Part shown: one piece after another, positions 48,713 to 59,770 of the stretch
Layout of the letters: every line of letters begins with the position of its first letter
How positions within the stretch are numbered: position 1 is the stretch's first letter
Source of the DNA: Asterochloris sp. CNOR1
Taxonomy: Eukaryota > Chlorophyta > Trebouxiophyceae > Trebouxiales > Trebouxiaceae
NCBI GenBank assembly: GCA_963969365.1
Contig: OZ017757.1
Coordinates: 2,418,001 to 2,482,000, forward strand
Length of the DNA: 64,000 nucleotides
Direction: 5' to 3'
Translations under genes and position numbers: made by a program
Notes under the pieces: model-generated
Databases searched by the model: none
What the model was told of the DNA's origin: nothing
Seen by the model: only the letters and a program-made list of their open reading frames with translations

Positions 48713-49869
48713 GTGAAGTACCACGCACAGGCATGAATGGAATCTCAAGCTTCCCTGCTTGTCAATAGATAAACATTAAGGGGAACGAACAGGGATACAT
48801 GTCCTAAGCATGGCTGCTGCCTGCACTCCAAGTGCATATGCAGTCAGAATATGGGCTTTGTTTGGTCCTGATGTAACCAGGATTCCTGTCATGCACATAC
48901 TGCATGTGTCTGCCAACATCTGGCCTATGTAACAGGAACATGGCCTGCACTCTTGCAAGAGTCAGTTGAATGATCCTGCAAGGCATGGCTTACCTTGTAG
49001 CCATGCTGTATACCTGTACTGATGACGAGCCCTGTCACACATACCAAGTGCAACACACCTGGACGGTGAGTGCACAGCATGCAGCTACTTTAGCTTTTTA
49101 GTGGCTATCAAGCACACCAGCCCTCTGGGATGCAGGCAGAGACATCTAGAGCAACATCATGTGGAGTGGCTGAGACCCACTCGAGAACGCTGCAATCATC
49201 ACAGGCCAACAGGCATGCGCACCATAACACTGCATGGCCACCAGCAGAAGATTTGAATAGGAGGCAGCTACATCATAGCTTGAACCTCAGAAGCTGCAAC
49301 ATCAGTCACAGCGGGCGTGGCACAGCAGCCTCGGCACAGCAGGCGCGGCACAGTAGGCGCGGCATAGCAGGCGAGGCATGCACAGCACAGAAGCACCGCC
49401 TACTTGCCCCCGCAGCTCACTCCAGCACCCAGCTGGGCACCAGCAGAGCAACCTGTTAAGCTGGTGTCAGTGCCGTCTTATCACAAGCCGCCGTTGACAG
49501 GTGTCAGATATAGAAGAGCTCATCAAGACCAGCACATAGAGCATCCAGCTGTGAAAGGACAGCACCTAGCTATGCAGTATGTGGTGTTGTCAATTGTCAT
49601 GGATTATGGCCGAGAGGAAAGTCTTGACAGGTCTCGCTTGGGAATCGCAGCAGCTACTGTAATGCTGGACTGCTTCATGTAAGCTCCTGAGTATTACCAG
49701 GCGACCTGCAGGGCAGTCTGGATCATCATAAGAGATCACACAAGCAGATCTCTGCTTCACAGTCACTACAATAGGCAGGGGATATAGCTGCTTCACAGGC
49801 AACTGTGACTGGCAGAGGCACACATGGCCAGCCTGTGAGGGCCACACTTCCCACCTGAGGGGCCAGCAT
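48713..49869. other. Intergenic stretch between convergent genes
   Basis: About 1.1 kb separates the RsmH stop from the last minus-strand exon of the next gene. Apart from the 14-bp tandem repeat described separately I see no gene, RNA or signal. Confidence 0.5.
49313..49383. repeat. 14-bp minisatellite, about five units
   Basis: Consecutive units of the form cgcggcacagcagg (with changes) run through this stretch of the intergenic region. Confidence 0.85.
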
Positions 49870-52800
49870 GGACAGGGCAGTCTTGGTGGTGGCGACCGCT
49901 GCTGACACTGGGTCATCGCTGGTCAAGAGGGCAGTCAAGGCTGCCAGGCCTCTCCCGCGCAGCACAGCCGGCATGAGCTGGGTGGACCCCTGCAGAGAGC
50001 AGTTGTGCCTCTTTTGACAGTGCCAACAGCGTAAACCCTGCAGATGAAGGTGGCAGGAAGACATCGGCAAAGTGTCTTTTTGCTGCAGCAGCGAGGCAGC
50101 TGACAAGCCACAGCAGCAAGGCGGTGGAGACTGCAGCAACAGCAGGCAGCTGATTGATATCCAAATGGCAGGTCGACCAGTTGCTCTGCTGGGGCAGCTT
50201 GGTCCATGGCAAGCCAGGCGCAGCAGGGGGCTGTGGTCACACAGCCAGTCCTTGAGCAGATATGACCTCGCACCTGTGAAACTGGCTGCTCGTAGCCATC
50301 CAGCATCACAACCTGCTTGATGCCAGCCAGGCAGGACAGGCAGCAGAAGGGTGGGGGTGACAGTGGGACTGCCCTCTTCAGGTTTTGCTGGCAGGCCATC
50401 TCGGCGTTGGAGCTTGTAAACTGTGACCACCATGTGGCAGCCGCCCGCCAGCAAGGCGTCACGCTGCAGCATGCAGGAAAGAACGCAATCACGCATGCCC
50501 TGGCGGAATCCACAACGAGGTCCCGCCCTGCAGCAGGCGATCTGAAAGCCCTCGTAAATGGCCCTTGCTGGGGATACACAGCACTGCCCCGCCCTGCAGC
50601 AGGCAATTGGAAGGCACTTACACAGGGCCCACGCGTGCGGGTCTAGAGTCCTTGTGGATTCTGGAGTCCTCACGGAGACTGTACGGTGGGATCCACAGCA
50701 GGCATGGCAGATATCACAGAACTCACTTGAGAACGATTGGCCATGGGGTAATTTCATGATATGCAGCCATCATCAGACCTTCATGCTTGCCCAAACCCCA
50801 GCCTTACCCATGCTTTGGTTCTGGCGGAACACCCTGTTCTGAATGTTGTCATGAGCTGCACTCCCACCTGACAGCAGGTGAGAGCCGCCAACCAAGTGAT
50901 TATGTCTGCAGTGATGCACAGGGGACACACAGCTGGCACCCGTGCTTCACATGGGCAGCAGCGGGCTCACCTTGTCCTGGATGCTGACCTGGCTGGCAGT
51001 CTCCACTAGCCAGTGGCTCTGAGCAGTGGGTGTCAGCGACACATGGACCCTGCACCAAGGATTTTAGGAGCATTTAGAACCCTGTATACAGCTGCAGGGT
51101 CTATGTGCAACGCCCTGCAGGGTCAAAGTGTAGAGCCAGTCAGCACATGGCATCCCATGACCTGAATTGCAGTCCAGTGTGGACTGGGGCCTGGCCCACA
51201 GCAGCAGCAATAGTCAGGAGTGCTCATGTGCATGCCGCAGCAGCTGGTTGAGAGCGGAGCTGGGTAACCTGGCCCAACACTCAAGTGCACGACCAGCAGC
51301 TGAGTTGAAGGCAGAGCTGGGTACCTGTTCACCACAGCATGGCGGTTCAGGTGCTTGAAGAGGCGCGCCGCCGTGTTATGGGGCGCCATGAAGGCATTGC
51401 TGGCGGTGCTTGGTGGCTTTGGGCCAGCTACCTGCAGGGCAAATCAGTGGCATGTCATCCCAAGCCCAAGCCAGTTGGCATGTCAACAAGGCTGACAAAA
51501 TTATAGACAGGGCACGCTTGTACACCAACAGTGCAGGGCCTCTAATAGACAATTTCTGAACTTCAGAGGTGCATTCCAGCAGAGCAGGCAGGGCTTCAGG
51601 GGTCGATCCAGCAGATGGCTTGTTGCCCACCTGCCTCTTGCAGCCGCACTGCATGCGCGCGTCATCAGTAAAGGGCAAGAAAGTCACCACAACAACAGGC
51701 GTGGCAGCGGCAGTGGTGCTGACTGCCTTCGTGGAGGGAAATCGCACAGCCTGCACCAGCACATGGCTGCCATGTGAAGCATAAGCAAACATTTTGGGCA
51801 GGTCAGAGCTGCCACAGCTGCAGGTGTTGCACAGGCTGTCAGGACCACCTGGCTTGCAAGTGACACAATGGCCAACTAGCCAGATTTAATGAAGTGAAGT
51901 CACAATTTTGAGGCACAATGTCAGCTCCTACCTGCTGACCTCCGGGCAGCACCTCCTTGGTGGCAGCCTTGAATGCAAAGGGCATGAACAAATTGCTGCA
52001 GATCATCATGGGGACCTCCATAGCTAGTGTTGGCGGCACGTCCCGCGGGGGCAGCACCGCAGGCCCGTGCAGGCAAGCATTGCAACAGTAACCCAGGGCA
52101 GCACACAGACATTCACATGACACACAAAACAGCCAAAGCGGCAACCTGCTTGAAGCAGTTACACCCATAGACACAAACAAGCAACAAGGCAGCAGATGCC
52201 CTGCACCAGCCTGCAGACCCCCGAGCACCTCACCTTCACAGCGCTGTGCAGGCGCAGGCTGGCCTTGACAGGTGACAGCGCAAGGGTCAGGCTGCAGGTT
52301 GTCACGGGGGCCACCATGAGTAGCAGGGAGGCCCAGACCAGACCCCAGCTGGTGCGACCAATGACCGCCAGCACAGCGTGTGCCCACCATACATCAAGGC
52401 CGCCCACCTGCACCATGCGCAGTGGCAGCATGAGCGCAGGCCTGACAGGGGGATCCCGTGCGGCTTTTGCAGCAGCCCAGAATGCTCTGTGCTCTGGGAA
52501 CACGGGATGGAAACCAGGCTGTGAGTGCAGACAGGCAGACAAACCTTGGTCGCAGTCCTTGGGCACATCAAGGAACCACTTGGTATGTCTCTCCCTGCAC
52601 TCATGGATGCTGAAGGCACAAGATGAGTGTTGAGACTGCGCACCTTGCACTTGTGGATGCTGCAGCGCAGCATGATGGACCCTGCAGGCACCGTCTCCTG
52701 CATCATGCTCCGCCTGGGGCGGCCACGATGGGTGCGACACTCCTACACACATGACAGAAGGCATGAAGGCTCGGACTGTGCGCTTCAATTACCTTGCCAG

Positions 52801-53780
52801 GGCCGGGCCAACTCAGCACGAGGGCACTGGGCCTGCAGGAGCAGCCCTCAGGCTGGCGCAGTGTTTGAGGGCTGCGGCCTCGTGCAGGGCCGGCTGCAGC
52901 GCATGGCAGCCAGGCAGAGTGCAGTTGGGTTGCTTCGCGTGCGTACTCAAGCAAGCATGGCAAGGGGAAAGTCATGCCAACCTAGGGACTTGAACCATGG
53001 AATGCTGAGGTGTGGCCCACCCCAGCACGGTGACTGAAGTGTTGGCCCACCTTGGTACGATGGCTGCACTGCAGCCTGGCTGGAAGGTTGTCAGGCTCAG
53101 ACCAGAAGCAAGCACAAGCTCCAGCAGTGCGGCCTTCAGGACGATGGGCATGTTGATGACGGGCACCTGCAGCAACCAACATGTGTAAGGTTGCAGTAGA
53201 GTCTTGGCACGTGGCGAAGGCTATATGCACCAGGCAGCCTGTCTGGGCAGTCCACAAGCAGACGCGTCCTCTGCAGAGGGCCAGCTCTGAGCACGGCTTG
53301 TGTCTGGTTTGGAGGCGGAGATTGCCATCAGACACAACAAGAATGGCGCTGCAGTCAGTCATGCACAGGGCAGGGGTTTGCAGGGCTCAGAAACGAGCAC
53401 GCCTCCGTTGAATCGACCCTGCTGATGACTTGGGGTACGCAATGATGCCCTCGCCCGCAGGGGACACCTGCTGCAGAAGCGCACCTCCTTGAGCCCTCCC
53501 ACACTGCAGAGCATGATGCCGGGCCTGCAGCCCGCCACCAGCAGCAGACTAGGCAGTGGGCAGCTCTGGCGCCCCAGGGTGACACAACCTGCAGCCGCTG
53601 CAATGGCCTGCGCAGCAGCTTGGGGTGGCCCATGGCCTGCACTGCTGAGCACATCCCCGGAGCCAACTGCAGCTGCAGGAGGCTGCCTGCTGCCCGCTGC
53701 ACCATCTGTGCCGCTGTCAGCTGCAGAGGCAGCAGAAGGGGCTGCACGGCGGCTGGCGCATGCTGAGTGTTGCACACCAG
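49870..53780 (-). CDS. Unidentified multi-exon gene
   Basis: A run of phase-matched minus-strand exons of no family that I recognise. The best chain is 53485 upward (LLLVAGCRPGIMLCSVGG), 53051-53166 (INMPIVLKAALLELVLAS, ending GCSAAIVPR), 52793-52832, 52644-52742 (CRTHRGRPRRSMMQE, then RCSIHKCK), 52545-52590 (RHTKWFLDVPKDCDQ) and 52408-52493 (EHRAFWAAAKAARD). The frame may continue unspliced through a hydrophobic stretch to about 52231. Further exons are likely: 51368-51430 (NTAARLFKHLNRHAVVNR, joined in phase to about 50990-51060, VHVSLTPTAQSHWLVETAS) and 49872-49990 (LMPAVLRGRGLAALTALL, then DDPVSAAVATTKTAL). The mix of buried hydrophobic segments, several Cys/His and helical repeats could mean a scaffold or trafficking protein. 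Ends and some joins are open; it may be two genes. Confidence 0.4.
52594..52666. repeat. Echo of the CSIHKC exon end
   Basis: On the minus strand the exon end (ctgcagcatccacaagtgcaag, 52644-52666) is followed about 50 bp later by ttcagcatccatgagtgcag (52594-52614), which lies at the next exon's acceptor. Confidence 0.7.
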
Positions 53781-54066
53781 GTGGTGGGCAGGGTTGGACG
53801 TGTCAGGTAGGGCACCTGGCGGCCCGCCGGCGTTCCCGCCATCTGACCCTGGAGCGGGAGGGAAGCCACCTGCAGCGAGTTGAGACGCTGATGCTTTGCA
53901 AGCTGCACAGGACAGCCATCGTGATTGTCAGGGACATTCGGACTTAGGGCAGGTGTGGAGCCAAACGCGATGCGATGTCGTTCGACATCTGGTTGCCACA
54001 AGAGCTGGTTGCAAAAGTGCCCAGCACGGTGAGAGCATCATAAGCACACAGGTTGCAGGCGCTCTG

Positions 54067-57000
54067 TCAAGCGCCCACCACCAGGCAGCAGTGCCTGATG
54101 AACTGCATGGCAGCACTGCAGGCAGCTACGCGTGGGAAGGCCCAGAGCCTGACCAAGCATAACGTCTTGTCCTCCACCCTGGCAGCTGCAGGCCATCTGC
54201 GCATGAACCAGAGGCTGGCCCTGGCCCTTGTGCAGTTCACTCCCAACATTCCACTATGCTGCTGCCTGCCCGTCCAGCAGCAGCAGCGCGCCTATGTCCA
54301 TAAATGGATAGAACCAAGCTATTCCTGTCAAGCAACCACAGTTGAGGTGCGCAGGACCTGTCCCTATTTGGGCTACTGCATCATTCTTCTGCTGCAGGGC
54401 AGCCTATGGCTGGGGCACTGCCTCAGGCGTGCACAAGGCGACAGGCCTCAGGCTGGCAACACGTGCAAAGCTGCAGTGGGCAGCTCACCTGTGTGGCCCT
54501 CTGAGCCTGACGCTCCGGGCCCCTCTCCCCCTGTTTGGTTTTCTGCCCCTGGTGACTCAAAGTAGTCGTTCTCGCTGTCTGAGTCATCATCTTCGTGAGA
54601 AGTTGTCAGGCACAGGCAGGGGATGCACAGAGCCATGCGGGCCACTGTGGCCAGACGGCTGCCGAGCTTGGTGGCCCACGTGTTGGGGGCTTCCCACTTT
54701 GCGCCCCTGGCGCGGCGGGGCTGCTGCTTCATGACAGCTGGCAGGCGCAGCACGAGCGTGCTGGGCGAGTCCTCAGGCACCCACTGCAGCAGCCGGCCAA
54801 CGAGCAGCTGTGAGCAATGAGGCGCTGACGTGCAAGCTGGCGATGTGATGGTGGCGATGTGCCTTCTGACAACATGGTGCTTGGCAGGGTCAGCAACAGC
54901 TCACAGGTCCAGCAGCAACAGGTGTGTCAAGCCAGGTTCACTCACCTGCAGACGCCCCACCTGGGCACCTAAGGTGGCACAGCGCCTGCTGGCAAGACGA
55001 GCTCTGGGCAAAGGCAGCGAGCAGCAACAGCTGACGGGTCCAGCAGCACATGCCCTCATCAAACGCTGTTTTCTTACCTTCAGTGTGACCGCCTGCCTGT
55101 GCATGTAGGGGTGGCACAGCGCCTGCTGGGGGGTGAGGCGCTTAGCGGGGTCGGGGTGCAGCAGCTGCCTGACCAGGTCCAGCAGCTCCACCCCATGGTA
55201 CTTGTAGACGTCGCGCAGCTGCCTCTGGCGGGGCAAAGTCACCCCGTCCTCTTCCACAAATTCCTCCCATTCAGATGCCTGCACAGCAGCAATGGAACAG
55301 GACATGCGGCAATACCTAACTGGCCCCGCCAAGGGCCTTGCAGAAAAGCTGCTGGGCCATATGCGGCACGCCGCTGACTTTGACTCTCACAGGGGGGCTG
55401 GTAGATGACTGAACATCCTCCGCACATGCAGAACACGACAAGCCTGTCTGCATGGGCAGCTCACTGGCATGGTGGTGGTGCCTGGGGACCAGCAGTGCAC
55501 CACAGCTCTGTCAGTCTGGAAGCAAGCTGCTTGAAGTCAAGCAACCCCCACTGTTTCACTCACTCATGGCTCAATCATCCTGGCTGAGAATGAGTGGCTG
55601 CATGCAGCATCCAACAGACCATGCCTGGGGACCTGTCCACGCTCTCAGGTAAGTTCAGCAGATGACAAACTGCCCAAGTCAAGCAGCGCACCCATTCCCT
55701 GGCAGCGTCGACTGCGTTTCCCACGATGGCATCGGGCCTCTCATCCTGAGGCCTCAGCAAGGGCCACCTCCCTGCAGCATGAGAGGGCATTATAGTGACC
55801 CTGGTGGCAACATCAGGGCAGGAGCAGTGAACGCCTCCCTGCGGTCAGGCTGGCCCAAGTTCAGGGTGCTCCGGTACAGGATGCAGAAGCAGAACCAAGC
55901 TTCTGCCTTGACTGACAACCAGCACCAGGTGTGAGAGCGGACTGGGGGTGTCAATTCTGCCACCCACTCCGGTTGGACAATGGCAGACACCTCAAACAGG
56001 ACGGGTAAGGCGGCATTCAGCAGCACTGCTGACCAACTCTGAATGAAGACACTGGGGTGCCAGCGCACTCTGCTGCCTGCGCTCTGCGGTGCATGTCATC
56101 GCAGCGCACCTGTGGCCATGCGAACGAGGTCAGCGCCCAGTTGCCACATGTCCTGCTGGGCTGGGCTGACGGCAGCCTGGCCCCTGCAGCTCTCCCCCTC
56201 AGCTTCATCTGAGCCATCTCCCTGCTGTGGGTGCAGCTCCAGAATCAGCTCGGGGCTCAATACTTGCAAGATGCCCCACTCGGGTGCGCTCCCTGCAGGG
56301 CCTGCGGGCAGGAGGGTAACCAGCTTGTGCTGATTGGCTGGTGCCATCACGGCGGACATAATGGGACGGTGAATGCATCCCTGGCCTGCAGGCAGGATGA
56401 GGGCTTGATGCCAATGGTGGGGGAGGTGTGGCTGAAGCAGGTCACCTGGTGTCAGGCTGGAACTGCGGCCCAGCCCAGCTAGTCTCAGCTGTGCGGGCAG
56501 CCCCTCCTCGTTCTCCTTGACCAGGAAGTGCTGTGGCTGCAGGTTGCGGTGGGCTACACCGGCTGCGTGTAGGGACCTCAAGGCCTGCAGCCGAGAGTGA
56601 TGTTGGAGTGGTGTTAATCACCTTGCTCATCTGCTGCGGCTGCAGGTTGCGGTGGGTGTAGCTGGCTGCGTGCATGGATCTTCTATGGCTGCAGATTGCA
56701 GTGCGTTGGGCCTGCCCCATGCATGACATCAGAGCCTGCAGCAGGGCAAGAGCATTTGTTGTGCCCCTAAAGAAAACCGGTGCGTCTGCACCAGTGCCCA
56801 GCAGGTCAAGGGACTCCAAAGCAGCAATCTGTACAGTGCAGGGATGCAGAGCCCATTCTCTGCCCATGCGCAGACCACTGACGGCAACCTGTACAGGGCT
56901 GGCCGCACTTGCCCTGCAGTGCACCAGGTCCCTCCATGTTGGGCTGGAGCAGCTGCCTGCGAGAGCCTGGACCTTCAGTCAGCAGCAAGCTTGAGGCCTC

Positions 57001-59178
57001 TCAGCTGCTGTCGGGGTGCAGTCGCAGAGGCATGCAGAGGCACCCACCGTACAGCAATCGGACAATCCCTACTGGCTCACCTTTGCACCGTGCAAGGCCA
57101 GCATGTTGACAAGGGGAGCAATGCTCTCAGTGGTGTCCGTGTAGTCTTTTTGCACCCAATCAACATCGCTGCTGGTCTGGCCGCCAGCTGCAGAGCTCTC
57201 AGAGGCCGAGCTCTGGCTGCCAGCAGAGGAGGCTGCTGTCCCGCAGCAATGCCAGTGGCCGTCCTGCCTGCTCCTGCCTTCCCCAGGGTCAGCAGCGCTG
57301 GCAGCGCTGCCACACTGAGAGGCTGCAGCCTGCCCAGCTGCTGCAGAGGGGCTGGCTCTGCTGCTAGCGCGACTGTGCTGACTTGCGGCTGTACCTGCAC
57401 TCCTGGCCTGACTGTGCTGGCTAGCAGTTCCATGAGCGCTGCCTGACCAGGTGCCACCCCTGTCGTCACCACAATCAGAGGCTGAATCGTGCAGCTGTGC
57501 GCCCACAGCCACACAAGAGCCGGCCGCCTGGTTGCTCACTGCACTGGCTGCCGGGCTAGCAGCGGCAGGAGCCTCTGAAGCATCTGCCCTGCCATCAGCC
57601 CCAGCAGCCGTGCTCAGGCCACCCTGGACACTGTCTGAGTCAGCGCCAACCAGGCCCTCAGCAGCAGCCCCTTGGTCAGTGCTGGACTGATCCCCAGCAG
57701 CAGAGCTGAGGGCAGGCACAGCAGAACCCCCTGCCATCATGGCATCAATGATGTCATCAAGCTCGCAATCTTCGTCAGAAAAGACACTGCTGTCGTTGTC
57801 CCCCTCATCATCGCTGGTGCTGGGGCTGGACAAGTCAAACACAGCCTCGTCCATGAAGGCCTCCAGCCGGTAGTGCTCCAGGGTGCGGTGGCTCTTGACC
57901 AGCCTGCAGGCGAGGCAACGAGTTTACAGGTTCCAGTGAACAGCATCAGACCAGCATGTTTGGGTGACCAGCTTGCAGTCAAGATGACCTGCAGACACCT
58001 AGGGTCATGGGACTCTTGCTCCTGATGATGCAGACATGCCCCACAGGGTGCAGAGGCAAGATCGAGGTGATCACAAGAGGACAGCAAGCGCCTGGACGCC
58101 CTGTGGCCGCTGCACGCATGCACCCAGGGTCACGCAGCTCTGCAACAGCCGTGAGGCACACACTTGGTTGAACGGCTCAGAGAAGGTCTGCTGCAGATGT
58201 ACATGTGACGTCATATGGTGCTGCCTCTCTGCCAGTCTGCAGGTGGGGGCAAAGCACAACATGGCTGAGGGCAGTTGGTGCCGCAGGCCCTCTGGGGTGC
58301 TCCTCGTGCGGCTCCAGCTTGCACGGAGGCTGGAGAGGCTTGCAGGGAGGTCAAAATTTGGTCGTCAGTGTGACAAGTGGTTGTGGCAGCCAACAGGCCC
58401 TGGAGGCTGCAGGGCACACAGGCGTTGGTGGCTGTGCACCAGCCTGCAGGAGGGCCAGACATGCTTGCTGCAGCACAGAGCGGAAGGGGACGCATGTTCC
58501 AGCAAGCCCCTCAGGCCCCTGCAGCGACACGGCATGCATGCCAGCGAGCAAGCACAGGCAAACAATGTGATGCCTCAGCGCAGCAAGCTCGCCCCAGGTG
58601 CAGGCAACATGGAGCGCCTGCCATGCTCCAAGGGTCAGTCTGACCCACAGCCCAGTGTTGCCACTGGCCAGTAAGCAGTGACAAGATGCTGCACGAGGGG
58701 TCCGCAGGACAGCAGAGTGCATGTCAGTACTCACGCTGTGACGATGTAATGCAGCTTTCCCACACGGTAGCTACCGACCAGGCGGGGCGTTGCCTTGCTG
58801 AGCCACGTAGCACGCAGCGCGTGCAGCTCCTGTGCCACATGCAACTCCGCTGCAACGCCAGACATCTCAACCACCTGCAAGCCGGTCATATGAGAGCCGA
58901 TTCTCCAGCCGCAGCGAGCGCGATCCTCAACTTGACGGTCCGCCTCAAGCAGGCCAATGCACCCCTCATGCAGTGCTCACCTTGACAGCCCGCGGCTTGC
59001 AGGGCGGGAAGTTCTCCCAGCCCTGGTAGACCAGGCCAGTGGTGCCGGCAGCAAAGGGCATGGGCTGGAGGCGCAACTTCTTGTTCCAGGCAATCGACAC
59101 CGTCAAGTTGGGTGCGGGAGCTGGCTTGTCGGCAATGGACCGCGCCTGCTGCCACGCTCTCGTCAGGGCAGAGGTCAC
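54067..59178 (-). CDS. Large protein pseudokinase with Ser/Ala/Asp-rich insert
   Basis: Nine exons join in perfect phase to about 719 residues: 58981-59178, 58735-58874, 57081-57903, 56446-56584, 56110-56292, 55991-56028, 55078-55278, 54489-54807 and 54067-54185. The N-lobe has a loop-like FAAGTTGLVYQGW and a VAIK-like KPRAVK lysine, then helix C (AAELHVAQELHALR). An insert of about 240 residues rich in Asp, Ser, Ala and Gly follows (DEAVFDLSSPSTSDDEGDND). The C-lobe shows AAGVAHRNLQPQHFLV, where HRD is HRN and the catalytic Lys and Asn are gone. LAGLGRS stands in place of DFG. SPELILEL, QDMWQLGADLVRMA and LVRQLLHPDPAKRLTPQQAL are intact. It therefore looks catalytically dead. After the kinase come a region of about 105 residues with an acidic patch (HEDDDSDSENDYFES) and a Cys-rich end. 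The start codon lies upstream, unresolved. Confidence 0.75.
54973..55129. repeat. Identical 20-bp echo of a pseudokinase exon
   Basis: ggtggcacagcgcctgctgg occurs at 54973-54992 in the intron and at 55110-55129 in the exon (coding QQALCH on the minus strand), with no difference. Confidence 0.9.
56533..56690. repeat. Echo of the pseudokinase catalytic-loop exon
   Basis: The real exon (56446-56584, minus: LHAAGVAHRNLQPQHF) has a second version at about 56639-56690 that reads MHAASYTHRNLQPQQM in an open frame, 106 bp upstream. Confidence 0.85.
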
Positions 59179-59770
59179 CTGCAACCAGCATGCAGCTGTC
59201 CAGTCTGGCAATCAGAGATTGAAGGCAGTCGCCTGGGTCCCAATGTCTGCAGCATGGGTTGACAGGTCAGGCCTATACATATGATGTGCAGTGTCAGAGG
59301 CTGTGGCTGGTGTGCAGCACTGGAGTGGTGGGCAACCGCGAAGGTGAGGTGGGCCCAGGCGTGGCCCGCCCAGGCGTGGCCTGCGGCGTGGCCTGCAGCA
59401 GGCACCCGACCGGTTGGGAGTGGGACAAACACTAGGGACTTGCTGCCTGTGAATCTGCAACGACAGGATTGTCAGGTGCAATCTTGGAGTCAGATCCTGG
59501 CTGAACAGATGGACCACTCTTGGTCGTCCCCTGGGTCTGTGTCGTACCTGATGTGGATCTGGGCAATGAATGCTCAGGACATGTCAGCCCATCTTTGCAG
59601 AGTCTGGCATACCGCAGCACGCCACTTGCGGAGCAGCACCACCCCACCTGCTCATTCACTTCACTGGAACCGACTTCCTGGAACATGAGAATATAGAGGC
59701 ACTCTGTCACAGATCAAGCCCGGTCCCGGCCTCAGCTGGTCCAGCTTGACAACAGGGCGCGCAAAAGGAT

